This document shows positions 42,013 through 54,256 of a stretch of 64,000 nt of DNA, one piece after another (the first letter of the stretch is position 1; each line of letters opens with the position of its first letter). The position numbers and the translations under genes are program-made. Source of the DNA: Arthonia radiata. Taxonomy: Eukaryota > Ascomycota > Arthoniomycetes > Arthoniales > Arthoniaceae. The notes under the pieces are model-generated. The model saw nothing but the letters and a program-made list of their open reading frames with translations, was not told the DNA's origin and ran no database searches. The DNA is taken from positions 496,001 through 560,000 of the forward strand of contig PSQN01000006.1 of NCBI GenBank assembly GCA_002989075.1, given 5' to 3'.

Positions 42013-44141
42013 TTGCAATCATATGCCCCGAACTGGATCGTCTGTATGACATTGGCAGATCCACCGCTCAGAGAAACGAGGGATCCGTCGGCGGCGCTAC
42101 TCGAGGCAATCTTGATATACTTGGAAGGGGCCAATATCGAGCCAGAAAGCAATCCCAGATTCATTGAACTCTCCAGAATTCATTGGGACGCAGATGCACG
42201 CTCAGGCCCAGATGCATACGACATCTCTGGAGACAGCGAACAACAATTACTAGCATTTGATCCTGAGCACAGAAGCAACAGGCCAATGGTAGGGCGTTAT
42301 GAATGCGATGCCATGTATCGGACGATCGTAGAAGAGGCCGACAAAAATGAGCTCCATGGTCTCTATATTACAGGGCAGGCAGGCATAGGTCTAGAGCTTG
42401 CCGAATTTGCTTCTAGGTTTAGACTACTAACTACTAAGTAGGCACGACTACCTTTGCCTCAATGGCCCTCGTAAAGAGTCTTCGCGCAGCTATACCGTGT
42501 TTATATCGGGACGATCGTATCTGGATCTTCTTCTGCAACGGCAACGTCACAAGAATAACGGTAAGACCGAGCTGTTTCGGGCCATGGCTTCGAGTACTCT
42601 TAGGACAGATTCGCCCCGACGTCAATCAGAAGAAACCCAGGGTCTTTATTGACCTGCCAGAATATAGGGACCTTCCAAAAGGGGTCCTCTACCTAAACAC
42701 AAGTGGCTTCGTTATCTTAACAGCGTCTCCACGCCATGAACGAAACTACCAGAGGTTGAGCAAGCAGCATTCTTACTCAAAACGAATGATGGACCCCTGG
42801 TCCGAGTCCGACTTGTGTCGAGCGTATGTAGCTTCAAGGGGCTTTCAGTCCTAGGATCTGCTGCTAACGTCTTGATAGTTGTAGAGTTCTTGGTGAAGAC
42901 TGGGAGAAGCTCAGAACTCGTACAGACAAATTTGGACCTGTAATTCGCACTCTGTTGCGTGGTGTGCCTATGGAGGTCGAAGAGCAAGTAGTTGAGAACG
43001 ACATCGAAAACCTAGTGTACCGTCCCTACGATCTTAGCGTCAGCGAGTACCCCGAAAGGATCTTCCTCTACAGACGCAGGACCACAGCCGAGCTCCAAAA
43101 CGCAGGACTAAGTGCACCAGACATTAGAGGCATGGTTCAACCGGTGACACAGCATATTGCACAATTGTTGAGCACCCGTATGCTCACAATGGGTAGTCGC
43201 GAAGCTCCCATACTATACGATTTCTTGGTCAGTACCCCCAGTTGCAGAGCATTGGCCAGCAAGTTCTACTCACAGTCATTTGGAGAGACACTCGAATCTC
43301 GATGGAGGCAGAATTTTGTCTTGTGTGCCGATGACGGACGTCGCGAATGGCACCCATTGGGTCAGAAGCTACCGATCCAACTCTGCTCAACTGATCGCAC
43401 GCGTTCCCAACATGTCGACAACATCGTTGGGCGAATCCGATGCTCTCCATGACATCTTCTACAAGAATGAGACGAAGCTCATCACGCCTCTGAGTCCATC
43501 GCAGAGCTCCTTCGACCGCATACTGATCCAGCGTGCAGAGAAGACGGACCCGCTCAAGGTCTACTATCTCCGGACTAGCCTGCAAGAGACCTACGACGCT
43601 GAACCGATCCCCGATCACCAGCGTATTCCCGGCGACTTTGACCAAGATTACGAAGAGTACTATATCGTGGTCACGTCATATTGCAACGACAAGATTAAGG
43701 TCAAATCGGACCAGTCTATCTTCGGCGGCGGTGCGGGACAGATGAAGCTGCTGTGTGCGCTATGGGATCCCTGATCTTCGGATAGTATACTTCATCACGG
43801 GCGCGAAGCACCGATGCCAACAGGTGCAGAGGCGACTGGTGATGAAGCAGGATCAGAGAACATGGAGAGCGCTCAGAAAATGGAAAAGACCAGTCAAGGC
43901 TCTCGGCGCAAGTAAACCTCACGGGTCAACACTGCTGCTAAATGAAGGGAGAAGGCCAGCCAACGCTCTCAGCACAAGTCAACCTCGAAGATCAACGGCG
44001 CTAGTCAATGAAGGGAGGAGGCAACCTACCGCATCCATCACACTTCTTCTCTACAAGCCCATCGCTCCGATCCGAGGACAAGGGCTGGTGAGAAGCGCGT
44101 CAATGTATGATATACAATTACTTGCGCAAAGACCTTTCTAG
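42013..44141 (+). pseudogene. decayed Crinkler/RHS-like P-loop protein locus
   Basis: A run of short open segments on the plus strand in changing frames. Together they resemble the fungal and oomycete Crinkler/RHS-type effector proteins. In order: an acidic N-terminal part with RYECDAMYRTIVEEADKNEL, a P-loop-like LYITGQAGIG region, a segment ending MDPWSESDLCRAYVASRGF, a helical middle (AYVR/TMGS region) and a C-terminal YGIPDLRIVYFIT. The whole is interrupted in several places, so it looks like a fossil. No functional product is proposed. A 66-bp tandem duplication lies at its 3' end. Confidence 0.45.
43876..44022. repeat. ~66-bp tandem duplication
   Basis: Two neighbouring units with the shared layout gctctc(g/a)gc(g/a)caagt(a/c)aacct...tgaagggag(a/g)a. 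The period is a multiple of three. Confidence 0.6.
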
Positions 44142-44683
44142 GTAAGGAAGCACCGCCCAGGGTATGTAGGCTGTAAACATTACCAACGACGCTTCACAAG
44201 ACGTCTCGCAATAGCACTGTTGCGAGTAATGGCCGTCTGCGCTTCGCATGCACCCTACTTCTTACGCGCTAGTTGGCACGGCGTGTGACGAGCTTACTCA
44301 TGCTGGCGTGCTTCCGTCCAGAATCCGTAGACATCTATTATGAATGGACAGGTACGCGTCGATGCTTGCACTCTTGAGCATCCGCATCATGAAGGTGATG
44401 AGCGCGCATCACAGGGCATCATTCGGTACGCCGATCAAGTTATTGCGTCACCCAGCTGCACTGACAGAGTGAGGAGCTCTATCCATCACAAAGCTCACTC
44501 AGATCGGAGACGGCTACACCTTTGCGGACGCCTCCGCTGGAACCGAGATCATCACAACTACGCATCGCACGCCAAAAGCGTTCTGGCAAGGAACGCAACA
44601 AGCTTGAGATGGTCATCGGAAGACCAATTCGATGGCCTCCCGTGCTTTTGATTGCTGTACATTCATCCCCGCTAGCTCACTCA
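44142..44683. other. intergenic
   Basis: About 540 bases without a supported gene between the decayed locus and the stop of the Zn2Cys6 gene. Confidence 0.45.
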
Positions 44684-47081
44684 TCACGAGATGCTGACCC
44701 TTTGAAACACAGATCGAAGCGCATCGAGTCTCGTCGTCTCCATAGTCTGGAACTCAAAGTAGCCACTGCTCGCTCGGATGACATCCAACATGCGCCGCAC
44801 GTCCTCCTTCGACCGGGCGAGCAGCCAGCCGGCGGACGCCATGCTGGCCGAGTGCGCTGGGATCTCCGGCGGCTGTCCGCTGTCCTGCAGCCTTGCTAGA
44901 AGGTTGGCCATCGTAAGCTGTGGTGGGCACTTGTCAGCTGTATCCGAGCGGAGGAAGGGAAGTGGTCGCTTTGTCAAACGGTACTTACTGCGACTTCAAA
45001 CGACCGGTGCTGCATCGCCCAGAAGCCGTTCAGCTCCGGTCCGAACATCTCATGCATGGCGAAGAAGGCGCTCAACGCTTCATGCGCGGCTTCCAGCGTG
45101 CCGAAGATGTCGATGTCAACGCCGGCCGCTTCGTTCGTGTCTGAGAGGATCAGCATCATGGGGTGGTAAAAGTTGTTCGAGAGGTAGATCAGCTGCTTTG
45201 CTAATCGAGGGTCGTTGTTCATGAACCGCTCTGGGTGCTGCGAGTTGAAGGGAGCGGGGAAGGTGTGCCATAAGGCGCGGTAAGAGTCAATCATGGTGAG
45301 CCGATGCTGCGTCGATCTGCAAATGGGCTTGCCCACAGATCGAGGTACACATATGTTCTCTTGGATGAAGATGCCAATCTTCCACACGCATTGCAGGAAC
45401 TCTAAGTCGACTTTGCGCGTTTCAGCGTCGAGGAGCGGTACTGGGTAATCACCAGGATGTGGTCCAGGCAAGGGACCACGGTGCTCCTCGTCTGAGAAAT
45501 TGAAGGATTCCTGTGTGATATCAGTGTGAATGGAGGTCGGAGGTAGCTTGAGGAAGAGTGCAACGCCCGTGTCTTGAAACATTATGAGAGTCCACAACAT
45601 CAAACGCATTGTCTTTTCGTAAGCGGTTGCATCAGGTACGACCTTCTTGGGATCTCTGTTGAGCTGCAGCACTTGCGACTGTCGAGTCATGATGCCGGCG
45701 AATACCCACGCATCGTGGACGTGGTTGTCATTGATCAAGAAGTGGAAAGTCATACACATCGCCATGGCTGTCGTCAAATTGATGTGAGACCAGTACGAGG
45801 ACAGGCGCAATGCTTGATGTGCAGCAGAGACTGCTTCGTTAGTACACGAGCTGCCATCTGAGAGACTCTGGCCACTTACTATAGAATTCGGCGGTCCTGC
45901 TGCGCTCCGCCGGATGCCCGTGCTCAATGAACAGCGTCGCGTTCGCGAAGATGACAAAATGCAAAGCAAGCGTGGTCGGATCATACTGGTTTCTCTCGTC
46001 TTCAGACAGGGACCAGAAGTGCTGATAGCCTGACATGATCTCGAAGCGATCCATCACAGGGTACATGGGGTCGACGATCTCGAAGAACTTTGACATGAGA
46101 ATGTCCGCTTGAGGTTTCGAAGGCATCACGGCGACGACCTCTGCGAGCCCTCCATTACTGGTCCAGTAATTGCCAAAGGGGTGCTCCCTGCCAATACCAA
46201 AGATGCTAATTGGCGCTGAGTTGTCCATAGCTAAGCTCGTCAGGGATACTGCGGGTCTCGGCTGATATGCTGACTCTCGTGATGAGTTGCCCGGGCTTTG
46301 AGAGGAAGTGACCTGAAAGCACATCAGCGTTTCAGAGAGTCACGATCGAAGTACTGGAAGCAGCGAGTTGACGTACGCTTTCTACTTTGAGTGTCGGTTC
46401 TGGAACCTGTTGGACCGGTGGTGGTGGAAGTGGCGACGGAGGCGGCTGGGTGATGCTTTTAAGATTGAACTTGGCGGTGCTCCCGTCCGACGGCGAGCTG
46501 GTATGTTTGCTCATCCGACGTATCTTCGATGGCTTTTCGCTGTTCGCGGCGTCAGCGGTGTCGCGATCTTGACCCAGGGAACAGCACATATTCAAGCTTA
46601 CCCAACGAAGTCGGACGAGGCGAACATGTTTGCTATGGTGGAATACTCGCATTTCGTTGACCGCTTCCCACAAGCCACGCACACCGGTCTACCTCGGTCG
46701 CACTGTTGGCCCGAATCGTCAACGAAACTCTCAGAGCAGTGACCTATAGACGATGCGGAACTCACTTTAGTCTTTCTCTCAACGCATTCTGCACAGCTCA
46801 ACGTCGGCTTGTTCTGCATGGAAAGACGAAGTCAACAAATAAGCGTTATGCTTGGGTAGATAAAGATATCAAGTTACCCTTTTCTGTTTAGGCTTAGACG
46901 GTGGACCAGAAAAGTTTGGATCTCCATTCTCTGTTATTCGTGGGGAACTTGGAGAAAGAGTTGTGACCGTCAAAGGTTCATTATCCGGTGTGAAGTGATT
47001 TGGAGGTGGAATATACAAAGACGCCGGTGTACGTGCATCGACTGGTGACTGCTTAGGCGGGGGACCAGTGCTAGAGAACAT
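44684..47081 (-). CDS. Zn(II)2Cys6 fungal transcription factor
   Basis: About 668 aa in seven exons: 47081-46878, 46813-46766, 46702-46602, 46539-46377, 46312-45880, 45812-44989 and 44917-44684. All six introns are GT-AG, 62-71 nt, and every phase is consistent. The binuclear cluster spans exons 2-3: CAECVERKTKC, then CVACGKRSTKC, with an intron directly before the third cysteine. A basic KPKQKR stretch at the end of exon 1 precedes the cluster. A proline-rich linker (PPPSPLPPPPVQQ) follows. The remainder is helical, with AMAMCMTFHFLINDN and HDAWVFAGIMTRQSQ, as in the fungal-specific middle homology region. Target genes are unknown. Confidence 0.88.
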
Positions 47082-48368
47082 GGCTTTCTTGGGTCGGGGA
47101 ACCTCTCACAGAGCAAGGACTTGTACCATCCACGAACAGCTCGTGATACTGTCCCACGAACAGGGCGCTCGGGACACAATACTCGGTTCTGTGCTCGTGT
47201 TCCTGCTTGTTCCCCGCGATAACACCAATTCAGACAAAAACGGGTGGATCTGCAGCTTGACAAGCAGAGCCGCGCGTATGCACAATCTGAAGCCAAAAGT
47301 AAACGCCCGAAACGGTGACGAGAACGTCCGAGTTGCAAGAACGATCGTGAAGATCTTTAAATCAATGCTGATGTCTAATGAATCAAGAACGGGAGGATGG
47401 TTAGGATATAAAGATACCGCCGGAGAATTTTAACATTGGATACGCAGATGGGAACGGCGACCCGAAGACGAGGTCGAAGGTTGACAACAATAGGCGTCCG
47501 GCACAGGAAAGAAGAGTCCCGACGAGGTGATCTGCGCAGTCCTGAGTGCGGCTTGACTAAAGATGGTCTGGAGAAGGATGATTGAATGGTTGCGATAGGG
47601 TGTTGCAAGCTGGGACAACGGTTGAGTTGCGCCAACAGCACAGTTTGAGTTTTGGTTGTTCTCGGCCTCGTATCCTGGGCATTACTGAAGTAAGGACATG
47701 CAGAAAGAGGCCAGACGTCTCAATCTACAGGGCGTTAGAGATTGTCAAGTGAGCGAGGATGGATGCCGTAAGACGCGGGTGGCTTCGCAGACTTGGACTT
47801 TGCAACAAGCTTTCTCTTGCTGGCACTGGACGTGGCCGTACCCCGCAAAGAGGGTCTGTTGCAGTGATGTGGTGCTACTTCTGCGCTTGCAGACAGCACT
47901 CGAAGTGGAGGGAAGGTTGTACCGATCGCGAGACGAACGAACTCTCTTGAATGGCAGAATGTAGATCATGCTAAGAACGAGCGCTGTTTCAGACTCTCAT
48001 CACATGCGCCACAGCAACGTTCCTCTGCATGCGCTCACAGTCGTCTTGCAAGTACCTACGCAGACAACATTAGCTCGTGTGACATGACCTGACAGCCAAT
48101 GATGCAGAGAGATGACAGCGCGCGACGTTGGCTGCTGCTGCCAATGGATCTAGGCTCAGCCGAGTGAATCAGAAGACAAGCGCTATTGAGCATACAACCC
48201 TAACCCTAGTAGTGGGGCCTCGGTTCTGAATTGAGATGACACGCTCCCCAAAACATCACGCATTATTCACCATCGTCAACTTGTGCTTGCCCTAGTCACT
48301 GCTCCTCACCTCTTTGCCGTGACGATCGCTAAGCTTTATTGTCTCATTATATTGCGCCGATCACGAAG
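47082..48368. promoter_or_regulatory. divergent intergenic region (Zn2Cys6 factor / ETF-alpha)
   Basis: 1.29 kb between opposite starts. A double telomere-type motif (aaccctaaccctag) lies near 48,196-48,209, about 160 bases before the ETF-alpha ATG. No gene is supported. Confidence 0.45.
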
Positions 48369-49566
48369 ATGCTCGCGGCCAGGCCAGCTTCAGTGCTGCG
48401 GCAAGCAAAGCATACTCTGAGGCCTCTCCGTCCATTGACCGCCACACAAGCCGCTTCGTTTCGTCGGCTGTTATCGTCGCTCGCACTTCTCGAACAGAGA
48501 GAAGGCAGGCTCAACCCTGCATCTCTCGCCGCTGTCACTGCAGCACAGAAGCTTGGCGGATCCATTACTGGGTTCGTAGCTGGCAGTAAAGGGAAAAGCT
48601 TAGCGGAGGAAGTCGCAAAAGTCAAGGGCGTCGAGAAGGTCGTTTACGTCGAAAATGAGGCTTACGACAGAGTATGTGGACCATCAACATGAGACGAGAC
48701 GAGACGGGATCTTGAGCCTGTCATCTGAAGTCGAGAGACTACACTTGGAGCTGACACAGCACAGTCATTACCCGAGAACTTCGGCGCACTTGTCGCAGAG
48801 AACGTCAAACAGGGCGGCTACACACACGTCTTTGCGGGACACTCGGCTTTTGGCAAAACACTCATGCCACGCATCTCCGCGCTCCTAGACTCCCAGCAGA
48901 TCTCCGACATCATCGCCATTGAGAGCGAAGACACCTTCGTCCGACCCATCTACGCTGGCAATGCCATCCTCACAGTACAAAGCACAGATGCTATCAAGCT
49001 TATCACCGTAAGAGGCACCGCGTTTCCACAAGCAGAGGCCGAAGGCGGTAGCGCACAAATAGCCGAGGGCGTCGACCCCAAGGCGGAGACGCAATCAGAA
49101 TGGATATCGGAGAACCTCACAAAGTCGGACAGGCCTGATCTCGGATCAGCAGACAAGGTCGTATCAGGCGGACGTGGTCTGAAGTCGAAAGAGGAGTTTG
49201 ACAGATTAATACCGCCGCTCGCCGATGCGCTCGGTGCGGCTATCGGCGCATCGAGAGCGGCGGTCGACAGTGGGTTTGCGGACAACAGTCTGCAAGTTGG
49301 TCAGACTGGCAAGAACGTTGCGCCACAATTATACCTCTGCGCAGGCATTTCGGGTGCCATCCAGCATCTGGCGGGTATGAAAGATAGCAAGGTCATTGCG
49401 GCAATCAATAAGGATGGGGACGCGCCCATCTTCCAGGTCGCAGACGTTGGCCTAGTCGGAGGTGAGTCTCCACTGTTTTGCCGCCTCTTACCGATCGTCA
49501 ACCTAACACCTCGCAGATCTCTTCACAAAGGTCCCCGAGATGACCGAGAAGCTCAAATCCTCATGA
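48369..49566 (+). CDS. ETFA: electron transfer flavoprotein alpha subunit, mitochondrial
   Basis: FAD-binding subunit that passes electrons from matrix acyl-CoA and other dehydrogenases to ETF-ubiquinone oxidoreductase. Exons 48369-48671, 48765-49461 and 49517-49566 (introns of 93 and 55 nt) give 349 aa, the family's usual length. The leader is Arg/Ala-rich ([20 protein letters not shown]), as expected for import. The C-terminal FAD domain is complete: [60 protein letters not shown] and a last exon starting DLF. Convergent with the next gene, 100 bases apart. Confidence 0.95.
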
Positions 49567-49666
49567 CGCGAGCGAACACATATACTCATAGCATTCTAGC
49601 ATTTATGAACTGTACAGACGCATCATGCACCGATCAACGCCATTTTCCATGCCTCCACCCCAGCCT

Positions 49667-50436
49667 TCATAATCTCTCCCCATCAGGTATCTTACAATCA
49701 AACCCATTCAGCAAAATACTCACATACGCATATCCCCCCACAAAATGTATCAACGCCGTCATGCCCTCCCGCCCCAGCACATGGCACCCCTCACTCCACC
49801 TCGAATCGCTCAGCGGCCCAGAACACTCCAAAAGCTCCCTGGCAACGTCATAAGCCATCTTACTCTCCTTGTCCAGACTCTCGGGCTTTTCGTCCAGGCA
49901 AATCGCATCCACTTCCGCTTGCGTCAATCCCTCCTTCACGGCGTTGCGTCGATGTGCGTACAGCTCGTATGCGGCCTCGTATTTGGTGCCTGTCACCAGG
50001 ATGGCTGTCTCGCGGGCCTTGATGGGGAGGCCGGGGAGTTGCGAGATGGCGCCGATGAGCTCGAAGAAGGGGCGGCCGACGGCGGGGGTGTGTTGGAGGG
50101 GCGCGTAGGGGCCCAAGAAGGAGCCGTCGGGTTGGCGGAGGGTGAAGCTGGAGATGGGTGTTAGCAGGGGTTGTTGACGGGTGGGGAGCGGACGACGTTG
50201 AGGAGACCGGCGGGGGCGATCAAATTGGCGCAGGAGATGGGGAACGAAGTGAGATTATGGATCATAGGCGTGAACCATGCATATGGGAGGGTGAGAGGCA
50301 CATACACATCCTCATCAAAATACCGCTTCGAAAACCCATCCATATAATCGTAAAACTCGCGCTGCTCGTCCGTCTGCAGCTCGTCGCGCGTTTGGGGAGC
50401 CAGGCGCGACATCTCGTCTGCGATCATGTTCATCAT
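49667..50436 (-). CDS. carboxymuconolactone-decarboxylase-like (AhpD fold) protein
   Basis: 203 aa in exons 50436-50306 and 50147-49667. The 158-nt intron (GTATGT start, CTAAC branch site) has no similarity to the introner-like copies. The fold signature is in exon 2: [47 protein letters not shown]. It is typical of fungal CMD-like proteins, although the CxxC of true AhpD is not seen in the helix (YELYAHR instead). A hydrolase or redox role is therefore uncertain. The start follows [11 protein letters not shown]; a second ATG lies 3 bases downstream. Confidence 0.82.
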
Positions 50437-50902
50437 CTTGCTTGCTTGTAATATATGACCGCTTCTTGCAATAATATGCCGTGCTTTTGTGGAAGTGACT
50501 GGGTGTGCAGGGTGTGATGACTTACTGTTCTAGATTTAGCGAGGATGGCTGGGAAGTGCTTTTGTTGGACCGATAATTCTGGTATATGTGGTTTGTTCCA
50601 TTGTGCATTGGACAGGTCGAGGGCCGGGTCTGATGATGTCACGGTAAGTGGAGCTTATTCGAGCGGATAGTTGTCAATGGGGCGAAGGATGGGGAGAGCT
50701 CAGAAGGGACATATGGTGCGAGTGATGCTTCAGCTGTGACTATTGATCTGCACTGCTATATGATGATATAGTATGTACTGCGAGGAAGCTAGTAGTGGTG
50801 GTATATACTCAAGCTTCGAGATGCTACGACTACCGTCTAATACGGTAGCTAGAACGCCAGTGCTATGCTCGATATCAAACCAGTAAATGCATGGGTATCC
50901 CA
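50437..50902. other. intergenic
   Basis: About 470 bases between the CMD-like start and the PMS1 stop (same strand). No gene seen. Confidence 0.5.
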
Positions 50903-53900
50903 CTATTCTTCGTCTTCCTCATTATCGTCTTCACCGGTATCTTCGCTCTCGTCCGCGCCTTCATCTTCTGCGGCAGCCTCCTTCTGCGTCGCGATCCACA
51001 CCCTCCAAAACCCATCCTCGTCTTTGATCTCCCTGCCCGTCTCCATTTGTGAACTACTCGGCAACCATACACCATCGCCCATATCGACCTCCTCTTCATT
51101 GTCATCGCCTGCTTCCTGCATATTCCACGTAGCACCCCATTCATCCCATCCACCGACCTTGTCAAGCCGACTTAGATGTCGCATAGTCGGTCGTCCATGT
51201 GGACAATTCCAGGGCCGTTCAATCTCGCCCATATGCCGGACTACTCGCTGCATTCCCGTCTGTGTGAGCGCCTTGCCAACCATGATGCTGCTGCGACAGG
51301 CGCGCATAGCCAGCATCTTTCTGACCTTTGTGGGTCGGACAATGGATCCGCCGCTGTTGAGCGGTAAAGTGCGATGGCTTGAGACGCCCTCGAGATGCTC
51401 GCTAGTGTCGACGTCAGGCAATGGAGGTGACGCGTGACCCGGCGCCGGTGTCTCCGCAAGTAAAGCGAGGAGCTCTTCGAGGTCGCGGACGTTGAACACG
51501 GTTTCTTTGCTGGTCGGGAGAGTGAGAAGACTACAGCGTTCGCCGACGGGCTTCTCACCGGAGGTGTCCACCTCCACGTTGAAGCCGTTCTTTGCTAGTG
51601 ATGCATCTTTGTGGTCGAGGATGGTTTCTTCTTCGATCGCGGTGAGCTGAAGTGGATGCGGTCGGACGAGTGGCTGAGGTGTCAACGTTGTCGTGGCTGA
51701 AAGGCGATGGAAGTTGTAGATCTCGTCCGAAGCGTGCTGATCAATGATGAAGAGCTCGTCAGAAGAATGTAAAGGCGCTTGTGTCTTGCTGAGGGAGTCG
51801 GCGGCTGTGCGCACAGCGAGGATGAAGCCAAGATTGAACTGACCGATGATGCGCATGTTAGCGAAGTCCGCTTTGGAGATGGTGAGAGAGAGTCGCTCTT
51901 CAGCAGAGACTTGAGACGAGATGTGATCTCGCTTCTGCTCGTGTGAACGAGAAGCGTCGTTTGAATGCGTAAGGGTGTTAGTCAAAGCATGCTGCCTTTT
52001 GATATCGACGAGTGAAGTTGCTGAGGGCTTGACGACATTATGCACAGTCTCGCCAGGGCGACGCAAAAGCTTCATGCGCTTTTGACCGCCTTGCGCAGTT
52101 CTAGAGGCCGACTTTTCGGCTTGTTCGACCATACGTTGCACACGAGCTTCTTCCTGCGCCTTGTGCGCTGCGTCTTCACTATTTCCCGTGGAATCTGCTT
52201 CGCCCAGCGGCGGGCCCTGAGAAGCCAGTTGAGGCACATCCAGGATGTCTTCGTCTTCGCTGATCATGTCGCTATCCACCGGCTCGTCTAGAGGCTTCTG
52301 GTCCTCTTCATAAGCTTTCTCTCGATGCTGCGTGAAGAAAGTGATGAGTGTCCCAGCCTTCGTATCGGGTTCTCCGACATGCGTCCCTGGTGCCGCGAAA
52401 GAGCGTAGAGATGACGACAACTGAGTCGACTGTGTTCTGCTACCGTCTGATATATCGTCTCGAGGCGTCGACAGTCTTTGACGCTTTGAGGACGGTCCAC
52501 CAGCGACTCTACTCATTGTTGGTCCTACAGTCATCACTCCTTGATTGGCAGGCGTTACAGGCACGTCAGAGTTCGGCTTGACTGGAGTGGCCACAGCTGC
52601 ATGACCTCCACCATTCTGCGCGACTTTGCTGTCAGTCACATTCGTTGCTTTCGCTGCCCCTGCGCCCTCATGCGATCCATTTTCGCTTCTTGAATGATTG
52701 GACGATTCTGACGGACGCCGTGAGGGCGATGGACTTGTCGTGGATGTTCCACTACCAGTGGGCGAGGCCGACCGCGCAAGGGACTGTCGTTCAAATTTCC
52801 TCGCTAATTTTTGCTTATCTTTAGAGGGCACATCGCGATCGGACGAAGCCTTCTTGTCGAGTTCAGAGGCTCGCTCTTCCGCGTTACGACCCGCGAAATT
52901 GCCAATGAGCTTTGCCGGCTGATTGTCACTGCCAACAATGGACGATGAAGGCAGCATTGGAGTTGAGTTTTGGAGGGCCTTGTTCGGCTCGTGGCGCGGT
53001 CTTAGCCGTTCTTCATCTGCGGGACTTGGTTCCGTATGCGTCAGGTCCGGACCACTCTTCGGTGTGCTCTCGCGATCGCTAATCGGAGAGCCGACTGTGG
53101 TTTCTCTGGAAACACTGAGCGGTTTGTAGGATGGCAGCTTGGAGCCCTGAACTTGTTGGGTGGGCATGGTCTGATCTTGTTTCTCGAACAAAGTCATCAA
53201 GCCATCTTTGAGAGTCTCCAACAAGCGCTGCTGATCATGTAACATAATTGTTCTCTTGTCTGGAGAAACATTGACATCGTAAGCGTTGGTATCCATCTTG
53301 AAGTTGGCGAAAACAAACGGAGACTGGTTCATATTGTACGATCTGTACACTTCATTGAACGCTTTCGCAACTTGCGGAAGCCCGCATGGTCGCGAGTTGA
53401 CGAAGTACATCTGTCGGTCTGGCGTTTGGCGCCCTTCGCCGTGGACAGGCTTAGAGATGTGGCCCTCGACTCGAATCTGTCGACTGCTTATACAATCCTC
53501 ATTGTGGACGTCTTTGAGTACCTGGCTGGGCATTGTTGGCTGCATCTGCAGGTCCAGATCAATCGGTACGAGTGACAAAGTTGCCTTCGCGCCATACACA
53601 TTGGCTATATTCTCCTTCGTAGTAAGATTGTTTCGCGTCGAGAAAACAACGACCTTTTTACCTTTTGCCGCTTGTTGACTTATACTGAATCTGACACCAG
53701 TACTCACACAAGCATATGCATTGAGAACGTTGATGACTTTCGAATACTCACGTTTGATGTTCTTCTCGAGCTCACGGCGACGAACAGGCAGACCTTGGAA
53801 GAGATTCTCCACAACGACTAAGCTTCCCTTCTGTGTTGCAGCGACAGCGGTGCTCTTGAGCTTTCCCGATTGCTCGAATTCAAGCCGTGTCCCTTTCGGC

Positions 53901-54256
53901 GCCTCGCCATCCTGAGCAGTGACAATATGCAAGTCCGAAAGCGCACAAAGTGAGGAAAGTGCTTCGCCGCGAAAGCCAAACGTATCGAGGTCCGCCAGGT
54001 CATCGTAATTAGACAATTTGGACGTATAGTGCTTCAGTCCAAGAGTCTCATAGTCAGCTTTGGCAATACCAGAGCCATTGTCTTGTATCTCTATGGCTTC
54101 AAGCCCTTGAGCTTTGAAGCGGACATCGATGGAGGTAGCACCAGCATCTAGGCTGTTCTCCACGAGCTCTTTGACGACAGATGTCAAGTCGACAATGACT
54201 TGACCTGATTGGATTTGATGAACAGACCGGCCTTCGATGGCCTTGATCGATGCCAT
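50903..54256 (-). CDS. PMS1: DNA mismatch repair protein Pms1 (MutL-alpha endonuclease subunit)
   Basis: 1117 aa, no intron. Partner of Mlh1 in mismatch repair, nicking the nascent strand. The N-terminal GHKL ATPase is complete: KELVENSLDAGAT (motif I), DNGSGI (motif II), TFGFRGEALSSL (motif III), then QKGSLVVVENLFQGLPVRR. A ~400-residue Ser/Pro-rich disordered linker follows. The C-terminal endonuclease site DQHASDE is near residue 840, and the zinc-binding end RACRSSIMVGKAL...PWNCPHGRPTMRHL is present. The acidic tail extends past the usual end by about 70 residues. The start ATG at 54256 matches the family N terminus (IEGRSVHQIQSGQV). Confidence 0.95.
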   Translation of the reverse strand: MASIKAIEGRSVHQIQSGQVIVDLTSVVKELVENSLDAGATSIDVRFKAQGLEAIEIQDNGSGIAKADYETLGLKHYTSKLSNYDDLADLDTFGFRGEALSSLCALSDLHIVTAQDGEAPKGTRLEFEQSGKLKSTAVAATQKGSLVVVENLFQGLPVRRRELEKNIKREYSKVINVLNAYACVSTGVRFSISQQAAKGKKVVVFSTRNNLTTKENIANVYGAKATLSLVPIDLDLQMQPTMPSQVLKDVHNEDCISSRQIRVEGHISKPVHGEGRQTPDRQMYFVNSRPCGLPQVAKAFNEVYRSYNMNQSPFVFANFKMDTNAYDVNVSPDKRTIMLHDQQRLLETLKDGLMTLFEKQDQTMPTQQVQGSKLPSYKPLSVSRETTVGSPISDRESTPKSGPDLTHTEPSPADEERLRPRHEPNKALQNSTPMLPSSSIVGSDNQPAKLIGNFAGRNAEERASELDKKASSDRDVPSKDKQKLARKFERQSLARSASPTGSGTSTTSPSPSRRPSESSNHSRSENGSHEGAGAAKATNVTDSKVAQNGGGHAAVATPVKPNSDVPVTPANQGVMTVGPTMSRVAGGPSSKRQRLSTPRDDISDGSRTQSTQLSSSLRSFAAPGTHVGEPDTKAGTLITFFTQHREKAYEEDQKPLDEPVDSDMISEDEDILDVPQLASQGPPLGEADSTGNSEDAAHKAQEEARVQRMVEQAEKSASRTAQGGQKRMKLLRRPGETVHNVVKPSATSLVDIKRQHALTNTLTHSNDASRSHEQKRDHISSQVSAEERLSLTISKADFANMRIIGQFNLGFILAVRTAADSLSKTQAPLHSSDELFIIDQHASDEIYNFHRLSATTTLTPQPLVRPHPLQLTAIEEETILDHKDASLAKNGFNVEVDTSGEKPVGERCSLLTLPTSKETVFNVRDLEELLALLAETPAPGHASPPLPDVDTSEHLEGVSSHRTLPLNSGGSIVRPTKVRKMLAMRACRSSIMVGKALTQTGMQRVVRHMGEIERPWNCPHGRPTMRHLSRLDKVGGWDEWGATWNMQEAGDDNEEEVDMGDGVWLPSSSQMETGREIKDEDGFWRVWIATQKEAAAEDEGADESEDTGEDDNEEDEE

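Noticed and set aside
47375-47969. Short open frames between the Zn2Cys6 factor and ETF-alpha
   Set aside because: No motif, and they overlap on both strands in a divergent promoter region.
50148-50305. 158-nt intron of the CMD-like gene as another introner copy
   Set aside because: Length fits but the sequence shares nothing with the other copies beyond splice and branch sites.
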